From contig MIAN01000051.1 of the NCBI GenBank assembly GCA_001829125.1, forward strand, positions 7,067 through 42,450: DNA of 35,384 bases, given 5' to 3'. Below the pieces are notes generated by a model, which did no database searches, was not told where the DNA came from, and saw nothing but the letters and a program-made list of their open reading frames with translations. Both the position numbers and the translations under genes were made by a program. How positions within the stretch are numbered: the stretch's first letter is position 1; each line of letters opens with the position of its first letter. Positions 17,102-25,698 of this stretch are shown piece after piece. Source of the DNA: Spirochaetes bacterium GWB1_27_13 (GTDB lineage: Bacteria; Spirochaetota; GWE2-31-10; MWDO01).

Positions 17102-18024
17102 TGATAGAAAAATTTTTAAATATTTTAATATTGTTTTTTTTTCCATTTTTGTTTATTGGGATAATTAATCGAGTAAAGGCTTTTTGGGGTGGTAGAAAAG
17201 GTCAACCGATTTTCCAATCTTTTTTTGATTTTGTAAAACTTCTAAAAAAAGGGCAGGTTATAAGTAAAAATTCTTCTCTAATATTTCAAATTACACCAAC
17301 AATCTACCTTGTAACAGTAATTTTGGCAGGATTGATTGTTCCTATGGTTAATTATCAAAATATCTTTAGTTTTGATGGGGATTTTCTAATTTTTGCTTAT
17401 ATTCTTGCATTTGGTAGGTTTTTTATGATATTATCTGCAATGGATACTTCAAGTAGTTTTTCTGGAATGGGAGCGAGTAGGGAAGCGACATATTCTGCAT
17501 TGATTGAGCCTGTATTTCTAGTGATTTTATCATCAATTGGATTTTTGAGCGATCAGATTTCTTTTAAGGGGATTTTAACAACTCTTCAACAAAATAATAT
17601 AATTTCAGTTTTATTAATTTCTTTATGTGTTGTTGCATTTTCGATTATAATGATAACAGAATGTAAAAGAGTGCCAGTAGATGATCCAAATACTCATCTT
17701 GAACTAACTATGATTCACGAAGTTATGATTTTAGATAACTCTGGACCTGATTTGGGGTTTATTTTATATGGAAGCTATATCAAGCTTATTGTTCTCAGTT
17801 CTATAATTGCAAACTTGATTTTACCTGCAAATTTGGCATTTTGGATTGCATTATGCTTGTTTTTGTTGATTTTAATATTAATTGCTGTTGCTATTGGCTG
17901 TATAGAATCAATTTTTGCAAGATTACGTCTTATTAGAGTTCCACAATTTATATTATTGATAACATCAATTGCTATTTTAGTTTTATCTATTATACAGTTT
18001 TCTATTTTTGGAGGTTTAAAATGA
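17098..18024 (+). CDS. hyfC: Ehr/hydrogenase-4-type membrane anchor subunit C (HyfC/NuoH-like)
   Basis: This 308 aa membrane subunit is related to NuoH/EchB and connects the peripheral redox arm to the antiporter-like subunits. It has about eight hydrophobic helices. Diagnostic motifs are GRKGQPIFQSFFDFVKLLKK near the N terminus, FSGMGASREATYSALIEP, and ECKRVPVDDPNTHLELTMIH with following acidic residues typical of the quinone/coupling-site loop in this superfamily. The ATG at 17098 overlaps the hyfB stop; a second ATG follows immediately at 17101. The stop overlaps the next start (ATGA at 18021-18024). Confidence 0.93.
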   Translation: MMIEKFLNILILFFFPFLFIGIINRVKAFWGGRKGQPIFQSFFDFVKLLKKGQVISKNSSLIFQITPTIYLVTVILAGLIVPMVNYQNIFSFDGDFLIFAYILAFGRFFMILSAMDTSSSFSGMGASREATYSALIEPVFLVILSSIGFLSDQISFKGILTTLQQNNIISVLLISLCVVAFSIIMITECKRVPVDDPNTHLELTMIHEVMILDNSGPDLGFILYGSYIKLIVLSSIIANLILPANLAFWIALCLFLLILILIAVAIGCIESIFARLRLIRVPQFILLITSIAILVLSIIQFSIFGGLK

Positions 18025-18665
18025 TTGATTTATTTAATTTGTTAATCATTTTAATTGGCTCTTCAATGCTTTATGTTTCTTTTACTTACAGACTTGAAGA
18101 ATATATAAAAACTTTGTCTATTCAAGGATTTTTGTTTTTTTTGATAATTTTATTAGATTTTGATAAAATTGAGATTTTAAATTTCATTTTTCTTATAATA
18201 GAAACTCTTATTTTTAAAACTATTATAATTCCAGTGTTTTTAAGTAAAATTTTAAGAAAAAACCATATAAATAGAGAGATTGAGCCTTATATCCCAAATT
18301 ATTATTCTGTAATAATTGCAACTCTTGTTTTAGCATTTGGATTTTTTATTTCTTATTGGTCAAATGATGAGTTTCAAAATATTAGACCTCTATTTTTTGG
18401 AATTTCAATTTCTATAATAATAAACAGTTTTATAATAATTATTACAAGAAAAAAGATAATAACTCATGTCATTGGTTATATGTTTTTAGAAAATGGAATA
18501 TTTTTGCTTTCTCTTTCCATTGCCGCAGAAATGCCAATTATTGTAAATCTCGGAATGTTACTTGATATTTTTGTAGGCATATTCTTACTTGGAATATTTG
18601 TTAATAAAATTAGTTCTACTTTTGAAGAATTAAATATTGACAAATTGACTACATTAAAGGATTAA
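18021..18665 (+). CDS. hyfE: Ehr/hydrogenase-4-type subunit E (HyfE-like)
   Basis: This 214 aa protein has about six to seven hydrophobic helices and matches HyfE in length and position. Its family combines a NuoK-like core (MFLENGIFLLSLSIAAEMP, LGMLLDIFVGIFLLGIFVNK) with extra N-terminal helices. Glu residues in the membrane segments (IETLIFK, FLENG) are where NuoK-type subunits carry their proton-path acids. The start overlaps the hyfC stop by four bases and the stop is three bases before the next ATG. It is probably a structural and ion-path subunit of the membrane arm. Confidence 0.88.
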   Translation: MIDLFNLLIILIGSSMLYVSFTYRLEEYIKTLSIQGFLFFLIILLDFDKIEILNFIFLIIETLIFKTIIIPVFLSKILRKNHINREIEPYIPNYYSVIIATLVLAFGFFISYWSNDEFQNIRPLFFGISISIIINSFIIIITRKKIITHVIGYMFLENGIFLLSLSIAAEMPIIVNLGMLLDIFVGIFLLGIFVNKISSTFEELNIDKLTTLKD

Positions 18666-18668
18666 AAA

Positions 18669-20078
18669 ATGATTATTGCTATACTTTTTATTTTTCCAAT
18701 TTTATCTAGTGCGTTTTTATTTTTTTTTAAAAACAAACAATTAAATGTGGTACTTACTGCAATTTATTCTTTAATTTATCTTAGTATTGTGATGTTTTTA
18801 GTTTTTAAGCCACAACAGTTTACTGAATTTTTAAAAGTGGATTCTTTAAATGTTATATTTTTGTTAATTCTTGCTATTTTACAATTTGGAATATCAATTT
18901 ATAACATTGATTTTTTGACGCATTCTCAAGTTTCTATTAGAGACCATACGCTTTATTCTATCTTTTATCAGTTTTTTGTTATGGCTATGACAGGGATCAT
19001 TCTTTCGACACATTTTGGTCTTTTATGGGTTTTTATAGAAGCAACAACTTTAATCACATTATATTTGATTAATTTTAACAAAACTAAAGAGTCTTTAGAG
19101 GCTTCGTGGAAATATATTTTTATTTGTTCTATTGGTATTTCTTTAGCTTTTGTTGGAATTATTTTTTTATCAATAGGTAATTTTAATATTAATTCATTGT
19201 TTTTTGAAGATATTTATAAAAATTACAAAAATATCAATCCTTTTTGGCTAAAATTATCATTTTTATTTATTTTAATTGGATTTGGTACTAAAATGGGTTT
19301 AGCTCCAGTTCATTCGTGGCTACCTGATGCCCACTCAGAAGCACCTTCGCCAATTTCTGCTATGCTTTCTGGGGCTTTATTAAATGGAAGTTTTTTGGGT
19401 ATTCTTAGGATTTTTAAGGTTATGAGACTTTGTAACCTCGATGTTTTTGCCAAAATTCTTTTACTGATTATGGGTTTTTTATCTTTATTGGTTGCTGCAA
19501 GTTTTATAGTTAAAATTACAAATTACAAAAGAATGCTTGCCTATTCTTCAATCGAAAATATGGGGATAATTGCTATTGGGATTGGTCTTGGTGGGGTAGG
19601 TCTTTATGCTTCATTTTTGCATTTAATTTCTCATTCTCTAACAAAGGCATCGTTTTTCTTGACTGCAGGGAATGTTTTACATACTTTTCATACAAAAGAG
19701 ACAAATAAAATAACTGGGATTTTAAAAACAGATAGATATACAGGTTTTTTATGGATTTTTTCTTTTTTTGCTATAATTGGTCTTCCTCCATTTCCTATTT
19801 TTATAAGTGAATTTCTAATTTTAAAAGAAATGATTTTTACTAAGAATATTATTCTTTTTATAATATTTGTTATACTTTTAACAATAATCATTTTTGGACT
19901 CGGAAAATCAGTTTTAAAAATGGTTTTTGGAGAAAAGAATGAGCATATAGAAAAGTATAAAAATAGTTTTTGGGTTTATTTACCACAAACTTTATTTTTG
20001 ATAATTTTAGTTATAATTGGCTTATATATACCTAATTTTTTACATAAAATGATAGAAAATGCTGTAAATAGTCTATAA
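18669..20078 (+). CDS. hyfF: Ehr/hydrogenase-4-type antiporter-like subunit F (HyfF-like)
   Basis: This 469 aa, second antiporter-like subunit is of the NuoN/NuoM family, with about 13-14 helices. Key motifs are LLWVFIEATTLITLYLI (conserved Glu), GFGTKMGLAPVHSWLPDAHS (conserved Lys and His), PSPISAMLSGALLNG and YSSIENMGIIAIGIGLGG. It gives the complex two pump-like subunits together with the HyfB-like protein. It is the last gene of this transcription unit; a bidirectional terminator begins 65 bases after its stop. In relatives the large subunit gene follows directly, whereas here a minus-strand gene intervenes. Confidence 0.92.
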   Translation: MIIAILFIFPILSSAFLFFFKNKQLNVVLTAIYSLIYLSIVMFLVFKPQQFTEFLKVDSLNVIFLLILAILQFGISIYNIDFLTHSQVSIRDHTLYSIFYQFFVMAMTGIILSTHFGLLWVFIEATTLITLYLINFNKTKESLEASWKYIFICSIGISLAFVGIIFLSIGNFNINSLFFEDIYKNYKNINPFWLKLSFLFILIGFGTKMGLAPVHSWLPDAHSEAPSPISAMLSGALLNGSFLGILRIFKVMRLCNLDVFAKILLLIMGFLSLLVAASFIVKITNYKRMLAYSSIENMGIIAIGIGLGGVGLYASFLHLISHSLTKASFFLTAGNVLHTFHTKETNKITGILKTDRYTGFLWIFSFFAIIGLPPFPIFISEFLILKEMIFTKNIILFIIFVILLTIIIFGLGKSVLKMVFGEKNEHIEKYKNSFWVYLPQTLFLIILVIIGLYIPNFLHKMIENAVNSL

Positions 20079-20142
20079 AATAAATCACAAACATAATTTT
20101 ATAAAAATATACAGAATAGGATATTAAATATTAATAAAAGAT

Positions 20143-20179
20143 AAAAAAAGCGATATATTAACAAATATCGCTTTTTTTT
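20143..20179. terminator. Bidirectional terminator between hyfF and the RetSat-like gene
   Basis: AAAAAAAGCGATAT (20143-20156) pairs with ATATCGCTTTTTTT (20165-20178) over an eight-base loop. A-tract and T-tract flank the stem, so it can end transcription of both convergent genes. Confidence 0.9.
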
Positions 20180-20191
20180 ATTATTAAATAA

Positions 20192-21820
20192 TTATTTCTT
20201 TTTCTTAAAAAGTGAAGTTATTGGGCTCATTAGTTTATTAATTAAAGATTTTGTAAATAACATATTAAAACAAAATTTACCCATTATTTTACTTACTGTA
20301 ATAATTCCACCCATCATACCACCGGCAATTCCAGTTGAATTTATATCACATCCAGTCAAGTATAAGTTTTTAATAGGGGTATCAGCTCTTAACCATTCTT
20401 CTTTATATCTATCAACACTTGGAGTAAGACCTGTATATTTACCGTATTCCCAGTTTACTAAGTCTTCAATAGTTAATGGCGTTGATAAATCCTTATAATC
20501 AACCAAATCTTTAAAACCCGGTATTTTTTTATCCACATAGTCAAGTAATTTATTTGCTATATCTTCTTTTAATTCATAATAACTATCATCCCTATTTCTC
20601 CATTTTTGACCTTTCCATTGATCAAAAGGTTCAGTTTGTATAGAATATATTATTTCTGCTGTATGAAATTTAGCATTTTCTTCTTTTCTCATAGAAGAAA
20701 AAGATATAAAACAATGGTTAGGTTTACCATTTATGATTTCATAAGATTTATCGTATATCTTATTATGATCGTATTCATCAAAGAAAAGGAAATTACAACC
20801 GTCAAGTCCTATTGTTGTAGGAGAATCTTTTAAACCAAGATATAATATCAAGACACTACTTTTTAGATCAGTAAGATTTTTTATTTTTTCTAATAATTGA
20901 GGGTTATTATAATTAGGTAGTAATTTAGTATATGTATTGTAAGCACCAACAGATGATATTATTAATGGTGCATAGTATTCTTCATTAATATATTCTTTGT
21001 TTTCTTTTCTTGTAACTTTTACACCAATAGCCTCATTATCTTTGACAATAATTTCTGTTACTTCAGAGTTAGTTAATAGTTTTCCTCCATTTTTTATTAT
21101 GGCAGGTGTAATTGTTTTTGCTATATTACTTGCACCACCAACAGGATAATAACCACCTCTCAAATAATGTTCTGCAATAACACTATCCATAGCAAAAGAA
21201 GCTTCTCTTGGAGGTGATAGATATGCAAGCCATCGTGATCCTAATATTCCTTTTAGTTTATCATCAGTGAAATGTGAGTTCATATACTCATCAACTGTCA
21301 TAAAAGCAAGTTTTTCATAAGATTTTTTGATAAAAGAGAGTATATTTTGTACAAATTTTGGAAAAATATTAGATAGATGATGGATTTTATACCATATAGA
21401 GGCTCTATTTAAATCTTTAAAATATTCTTTTATGTTTTTCTTTTCTTTTGGAAAATTTCTTATTAGTTCTTTAATATATCTTTTTGGCTTAGAACTAACT
21501 TTAATTTTAAAATCAGGATATGAAAAAACATCGAAAAGTTCATTAAATTTTTTCCATTTTAGATTATTTTCTGTGATATAGTCAAAAAATAATCGTTCTG
21601 CTCTCCAGTTTTCCAAAGCTCCAACGTAATGAAGTCCAACATCCCATGCGTATTTTCCTCTTCTTTTAAATTCATGGCTTTGTCCACCTATTACAAAATG
21701 TTTTTCTAAAATAAGAACTTTTTTTTTGTACACTTTTGATAGGAAAAAAGCAGAGGTTAAAGCTCCGAGACCAGACCCCGCAATAATCACATCATATTTA
21801 TCTTTAGAGATATTTTCCAT
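20192..21820 (-). CDS. FAD-dependent oxidoreductase, RetSat/CrtI-like (phytoene desaturase superfamily)
   Basis: This 542 aa flavoprotein is related to all-trans-retinol 13,14-reductase and carotenoid desaturases/isomerases. The N-terminal dinucleotide-binding motif is VIIAGSGLGALTSA (residues 11-24), followed by the FAD-ribose acid in VLILEKHFVIGGQSHEF. WDVGLHYVG is the RetSat-type signature. The C terminus has the FAD-closing segment NLYLTGCDINSTGIAGGMMG and a basic tail (SLFKKKK). The start is the ATG at 21820, with AGGAG ten bases before. It lies on the strand opposite to the Ehr genes and splits them, without partner genes of carotenoid synthesis nearby, so its substrate is unknown. An isoprenoid or lipid double-bond reductase or isomerase is the likely class. 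Confidence 0.88.
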   Translation of the reverse strand: MENISKDKYDVIIAGSGLGALTSAFFLSKVYKKKVLILEKHFVIGGQSHEFKRRGKYAWDVGLHYVGALENWRAERLFFDYITENNLKWKKFNELFDVFSYPDFKIKVSSKPKRYIKELIRNFPKEKKNIKEYFKDLNRASIWYKIHHLSNIFPKFVQNILSFIKKSYEKLAFMTVDEYMNSHFTDDKLKGILGSRWLAYLSPPREASFAMDSVIAEHYLRGGYYPVGGASNIAKTITPAIIKNGGKLLTNSEVTEIIVKDNEAIGVKVTRKENKEYINEEYYAPLIISSVGAYNTYTKLLPNYNNPQLLEKIKNLTDLKSSVLILYLGLKDSPTTIGLDGCNFLFFDEYDHNKIYDKSYEIINGKPNHCFISFSSMRKEENAKFHTAEIIYSIQTEPFDQWKGQKWRNRDDSYYELKEDIANKLLDYVDKKIPGFKDLVDYKDLSTPLTIEDLVNWEYGKYTGLTPSVDRYKEEWLRADTPIKNLYLTGCDINSTGIAGGMMGGIITVSKIMGKFCFNMLFTKSLINKLMSPITSLFKKKK

Positions 21821-22040
21821 CTATTTCTTACTCCTGTTGTTTAATTGCCTTTAATATATTTTTTGTATATACTTAACTTAAAAAATGTTGGATAATCAAT
21901 ATTTTCTAAAAATTTATTTAATAAAATTTTAGTTTACCGATAGTTAATTATCAATAATACCGTGTTTTGTCAACAATATTTAAGAATTATTTACTTTTAC
22001 TTTTATACTATTTTACTATTAGAAAATAATTTTAAATGTA

Positions 22041-22069
22041 TTGTTTTTTTTAAAAAATATTTATATAAT
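22041..22069 (+). promoter_or_regulatory. Putative promoter of the hyfG-like gene
   Basis: TTGTTT (22041-22046) and TATAAT (22064-22069) are 17 bases apart, about 30 bases ahead of the GTG start. This promoter would restore expression of the second half of the Ehr locus, which the 20143-20179 terminator cuts off. Confidence 0.5.
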
Positions 22070-22100
22070 ACTATATATAATTTATTTAAGAAGGTAAATT

Positions 22101-23597
22101 GTGAGTTTTTTAGTTACAAAAAATAATAAGACATTTAAATTAAAAGATATTCCGTCTTTGGATATTAATACTTTTAGAGACCAAATAATTAAAGAATGTA
22201 AAAATAACAAAAGAATAGTTTCTTTTTTTTGCGAAAAGTTAGAAAAATTTGTAATTTTGTATGCAATTTTAGCATCTGATGAAGAATCAAAATTATATAT
22301 TAGCTCAACACTTTTTAAAAATGAAAAATCATATCCTTCAATAACACAAGAAATTCAATCTTTTCATTTATTTGAGAGAGAATTTTATGAAGAAACAGGT
22401 ATTTTGCCAGAGAATCATCCGTTTTTAAAGCCAGTTAGATATTCAAAAGATAGGTTTGATCAAAATCAGAAAATAGAAGATTATCCTTTTTTTAAAATTG
22501 AAGGTAAATCTATTCATGAAGTAGGGGTAGGTCCTGTTCATGCTGGCATTATTGAGCCTGGACATTTTAGGTTTAACTGTCATGGTGAAAACATTGATCA
22601 TTTAGAAATACAACTTGGTTATCAACATAGAAATATTGAAAAATTATTTATACAAAATCAAAGTTCGTTTTATAATCTTATGATTTTGGCAGAGTCAATT
22701 GCTGGAGACTCAACTATTGCAAATGGACTTGCGTTTACTCATTCTATTGAGGCTCTTACAAATACTAATATCTCTCGTAAATCTCAATCTATTAGAGGAA
22801 TAGCACTTGAACTCGAAAGGTCTGCTATGCACATTGGGGACTTATCGGCTATTTGCGGAGATGTAGCGTTTTTATTTGGAAATTCTGTTTTTGGTGCAAT
22901 TAGGACTTTGGTTATAAATACATTACTTAAAATTTGTGGTAATAGATTTGGCAAAGGATTATTAAGGGTTGGTGGAGTTAATTATGACATTGATACCAAT
23001 TTAAATCAGGAGATAAAAAAAACTCTCAATAAAGTTAGTAAAGATGTCGCTGGCATTGCTGATATTATGTTTTCTTCTCCTTCTGTTTGTGAAAGGCTCG
23101 AAAAAACAGGGATTGTTGATTTTGATACTGCAAAAAAAATAGGACTTGTTGGTATGGCAGGTAGAGCATCTGGTATAAATTATGATGTTAGATACAATCA
23201 TCCTTTTGGAATATATAATTATTATCCTCTCTATGTATTAAAATTAGAGGGAGGGGATGTTTTTGCTCGCTCTTATATTAGATATATGGAAATAATGCAT
23301 TCTATTAATTTTATTTTAGAACAACTTGATAGTTTTCCTGATTATGATTTGATGACAAAAGAAGTTGGCAGTATTGCAAAAGATAGTATGGTTGTGTCAA
23401 TGGTTGAGGGTTTTAGAGGTGAGATAGTTCACAGTGTAATTACTGATAATAAAGGAAATATTTGTCGGTATAAAATAAAAGACCCTTCTTTTAATAATTG
23501 GTTTGGTCTTGCTATGGCAGTTAGAGATAACGAAATTTCAGATTTTCCTTTATGTAATAAAAGTTTTAATTTATCATACTGTGGTTTTGACTTATAA
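22101..23597 (+). CDS. hyfG: Ehr large subunit, NuoC-NuoD-like, lacking NiFe ligands (HyfG-like)
   Basis: This 498 aa protein fuses a NuoC-like N-terminal domain (about 1-130) to a NuoD/NiFe-large-subunit domain (VGPVHAGIIEPGHFRF, GYQHRNIEKLF). In hydrogenases the next motif is RxCGxC; here it reads AESIAGDSTIANG (residues 197-209) with no cysteine. The C-terminal DPCxxC is replaced by FPLCNKSFNLSYCGFDL, whose Cys485 and Cys494 are eight residues apart. There is no processed C-terminal extension. The NiFe centre therefore cannot be built in the known way, which is the defining trait of energy-converting hydrogenase-related (Ehr) complexes. The start is GTG at 22101 with AAGAAGG six bases upstream; no ATG competes. 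The electron acceptor or substrate is unknown. Confidence 0.9.
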   Translation: MSFLVTKNNKTFKLKDIPSLDINTFRDQIIKECKNNKRIVSFFCEKLEKFVILYAILASDEESKLYISSTLFKNEKSYPSITQEIQSFHLFEREFYEETGILPENHPFLKPVRYSKDRFDQNQKIEDYPFFKIEGKSIHEVGVGPVHAGIIEPGHFRFNCHGENIDHLEIQLGYQHRNIEKLFIQNQSSFYNLMILAESIAGDSTIANGLAFTHSIEALTNTNISRKSQSIRGIALELERSAMHIGDLSAICGDVAFLFGNSVFGAIRTLVINTLLKICGNRFGKGLLRVGGVNYDIDTNLNQEIKKTLNKVSKDVAGIADIMFSSPSVCERLEKTGIVDFDTAKKIGLVGMAGRASGINYDVRYNHPFGIYNYYPLYVLKLEGGDVFARSYIRYMEIMHSINFILEQLDSFPDYDLMTKEVGSIAKDSMVVSMVEGFRGEIVHSVITDNKGNICRYKIKDPSFNNWFGLAMAVRDNEISDFPLCNKSFNLSYCGFDL

Positions 23598-23709
23598 ATA
23601 ACACATTTTTACAGATTAGTGGATAAATTGCACGAATTACGCTGATTTGTATAAAAAAATGAGATAAAATATCTTTAATTTATAAAAACCAAGTAATAGG
23701 CAAGACTAT

Positions 23710-23757
23710 AATCTGTGATAATATAATAAAATCAAAATCGGTGCAAATCCGTGTTAT
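23710..23757 (+). repeat. Degenerate AATCYGTGTT repeat block
   Basis: AATCTGTGAT opens the block (23710-23719) and AAATCCGTGTTAT closes it (ending 23757), with a degenerate middle. It ends directly against the GGGGG ribosome binding site of the next gene and fills part of the 170-base gap between the large- and small-subunit genes. Confidence 0.65.
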
Positions 23758-23767
23758 GGGGGTATAA

Positions 23768-24526
23768 ATGCTTAATTTTTTTAAAGTTAGAATAAATCAT
23801 GGTTCTCAGGCAATAAAAGATATAAAAAAAGCAACTGTAAACGATATGCACAGAGGATTTCCTGTTGTAGACGAGGCTTTTTGTTTAGAAAAATGTGAGG
23901 ATTGTATAAATTGTTGTCCAACAGGCGCAATATCCAAATCTCCTCTTTCTTTAGACATTGGCAAATGCGTTTTTTGTGGAGAATGCGAAAGGCTTTGTAA
24001 AAATAAGGCAATTCAGTTTACAAATTATCACAAAATTTCAACAACAGATAGACAAAATTTAATTATAAATAAAAAACTCTCTTATGATGATTTTAACAAT
24101 AATTCGATAAAAATAAGAAAAGATATAATAAAAATATTTAAAAGATCTCTAAAAATAAGACAAGTGTCTTGTGGTGGTTGTAATGCTTGTGAAATGGAGT
24201 TAAATGCTTGTTCAAATGTTAATTTTGATATGGGAAGGTTTGGAATTGATATTGTTGCATCTCCTCGTCATTCTGACTGTATTCTTATTACGGGTCCTAT
24301 TACTGAAAATATGGCAGATGCTTTAGAGGATACATATCAATGTTCGCCAAATCCAAAAATAGTAATACTTGCTGGTAGTTGTGCTATTTCTGGTGGAATG
24401 TTTGCAAAATCGAATGCAATAAATAGAGAGTTTTTAGCTAAATATAAAATTGATCTTTATATACCAGGTTGTCCAGTTCATCCACTAACTGTAATAAATG
24501 GAATACTTGGTTTGTTAGGAAGATAG
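23768..24526 (+). CDS. hyfI: Ehr small subunit: ferredoxin-NuoB fusion (HyfI-like)
   Basis: This 252 aa electron-transfer subunit joins a two-cluster ferredoxin domain to a NuoB/hydrogenase-small-subunit domain. The first cluster motif is C-x3-C-x2-C-x3-C-P (Cys39, 43, 46, 50), a spacing usual for this family. The second is Cys67, 70, 73, 77. The NuoB part has SCGGCNACEMELNAC (Cys135, 138, 141), GSCA (Cys205) and PGCPVHP (Cys235), giving the proximal 4Fe-4S site. So the electron path is intact even though the large subunit lacks NiFe ligands. The start is ATG at 23768, with GGGGG five bases before. The next gene begins four bases after the stop. It acts on the cytoplasmic side of the membrane complex. 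Confidence 0.93.
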   Translation: MLNFFKVRINHGSQAIKDIKKATVNDMHRGFPVVDEAFCLEKCEDCINCCPTGAISKSPLSLDIGKCVFCGECERLCKNKAIQFTNYHKISTTDRQNLIINKKLSYDDFNNNSIKIRKDIIKIFKRSLKIRQVSCGGCNACEMELNACSNVNFDMGRFGIDIVASPRHSDCILITGPITENMADALEDTYQCSPNPKIVILAGSCAISGGMFAKSNAINREFLAKYKIDLYIPGCPVHPLTVINGILGLLGR

Positions 24527-24530
24527 TCTT

Positions 24531-25274
24531 ATGGATTACAAATTGATGACTTTAAAACAAAATCCATCTCTAACTGAAAAGCAGTGGCAAGTAACACAAC
24601 AAATTTGGGAGAGATTTTTACTAAATAGTAAAGTAGCAAATAACAATTGGAATAAATTAGAAAAATATTTTCCAGAATACCAGATGTTTTTATTGGATAA
24701 TGATAATGAAATTATTGGTTTTGCAAATACCATTCCAATAAGGCTTGATAAAAAACTATCTCGGTTACCACAAACAGGATGGGATTGGCTAATGCAAAAA
24801 GGAGTTGGTGATCATGAAAAAGACTTAATTCCAAATTATCTTGGTGGTTTGCAGATTGGGATCAGTAAAAAATATCAAAATAAAGGTTATAGTACTATAA
24901 TAATAAAAGAAGTAAAAAAGAAATTTGTAGAAAATAAATTGAATGGTTTAATAATACCTATTAGACCTACATTAAAACACTTATACCCATTAATTTCTAT
25001 GAAAGACTATATGTATTGGAAAGAAAATGATAAAATTTTTGACCCGTGGATAAGAATACATTTAAATTGTGGTGCAAAAATAATAAAAATATGTAAAAAA
25101 TCTATGTTATATACAGCAACTATAAGAGAATGGGAAGAATGGACAGGTTTGTCATTTAAAACAACTGGAAATTATATAATTAAAGGTGCTTTATCAAAGT
25201 TATTTATCGATATTAGAAAAAATATAGGTAAATATTATGATGAAAATATATGGGTACATTATAACACGGATTAG
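24531..25274 (+). CDS. GNAT-superfamily acetyltransferase-like protein
   Basis: This 247 aa protein matches a long-form GNAT group. LGGLQIGISKKYQNKGYSTI holds the acetyl-CoA loop motif Q-x-x-G-x-S near residues 118-124. The flanking family features LPQTGWDWL, PIRPTLKHLYPLISMKDYM, DPWIRIHLNCGA and EEWTGL are also present. The substrate is unknown. It begins four bases after hyfI with GGAAG upstream, so it is probably co-transcribed with the Ehr small subunit, although a functional link is not evident. The last residues (YNTD) and the TAG stop are supplied by the repeat block that begins at 25261, so the C terminus may have been altered by repeat insertion. The family call is fairly secure. Confidence 0.8.
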   Translation: MDYKLMTLKQNPSLTEKQWQVTQQIWERFLLNSKVANNNWNKLEKYFPEYQMFLLDNDNEIIGFANTIPIRLDKKLSRLPQTGWDWLMQKGVGDHEKDLIPNYLGGLQIGISKKYQNKGYSTIIIKEVKKKFVENKLNGLIIPIRPTLKHLYPLISMKDYMYWKENDKIFDPWIRIHLNCGAKIIKICKKSMLYTATIREWEEWTGLSFKTTGNYIIKGALSKLFIDIRKNIGKYYDENIWVHYNTD

Positions 25275-25321
25275 CACGGATTATAAGAGGTGGGCACAGA
25301 TTATAACACGGATTGGCACGG
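25261..25321 (-). repeat. Inverted-orientation AATCYGTGTT repeat block
   Basis: Read on the minus strand it contains CCGTGCCAATCCGTGTTAT, a degenerate AATCTGTGCC unit and AATCCGTGCTAATCCGTG, ending GTGTTAT at 25261. It overlaps the 3' end and stop codon of the GNAT gene and precedes the CMD-like gene. Confidence 0.75.
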
Positions 25322-25398
25322 TAGTTTTCATGGAAACAAGGGGTAGCTGCCCTTTATTTCTTTTTCATACTAATTTTTTATATTAAGGAGAATAAATA

Positions 25399-25698
25399 AT
25401 GAATCAAAACCCGTTAGATGTAATCAAAAATAATGATGATGCCTTATTTAATAATGTTTTATCAGGAAGAAAACTTGCTTTTCAGGATGGAGCGTTGTCA
25501 GCCAAGCATAAAATTTTAATTGCATTAGCACTTGATGCAGCTCATGGTTCTAGTACTGGAGTAAAATCTCTTGCTAAACAAGCACTTGATGCAGGAGCAA
25601 CAAAAGAAGAAATTCTTGAGACTTTAAGAGTTACACTTTATATATCAGGTGTAGGTAGTGTTTATACAGCAGCTTATGGTTTAAATGAGATTTTTTAA
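25399..25698 (+). CDS. Carboxymuconolactone decarboxylase (AhpD-like) family protein lacking CxxC
   Basis: This 99 aa, all-helical small protein has the CMD fold pattern SAKHKILIALALDAAHG, KSLAKQALDAGATKEEILET and VYTAAYGLNEIF. AhpD-type members carry a CxxC pair after the conserved Ala/His helix. Here His49 is kept but the site reads GSSTG (50-54), and the protein has no cysteine at all, so the thiol peroxidase or disulfide chemistry of AhpD is impossible. Similar cysteine-free CMD proteins exist, with unknown activity. The start is ATG at 25399, with AGGAG eight bases upstream. It is a single gene; no partner peroxiredoxin is nearby. Confidence 0.82.
   Translation: MNQNPLDVIKNNDDALFNNVLSGRKLAFQDGALSAKHKILIALALDAAHGSSTGVKSLAKQALDAGATKEEILETLRVTLYISGVGSVYTAAYGLNEIF

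Noticed and set aside
22101-24526. Calling the complex a NiFe hydrogenase
   Set aside because: Neither CxxC motif for NiFe binding is present in the large subunit, although the rest of the architecture is hydrogenase-4-like.
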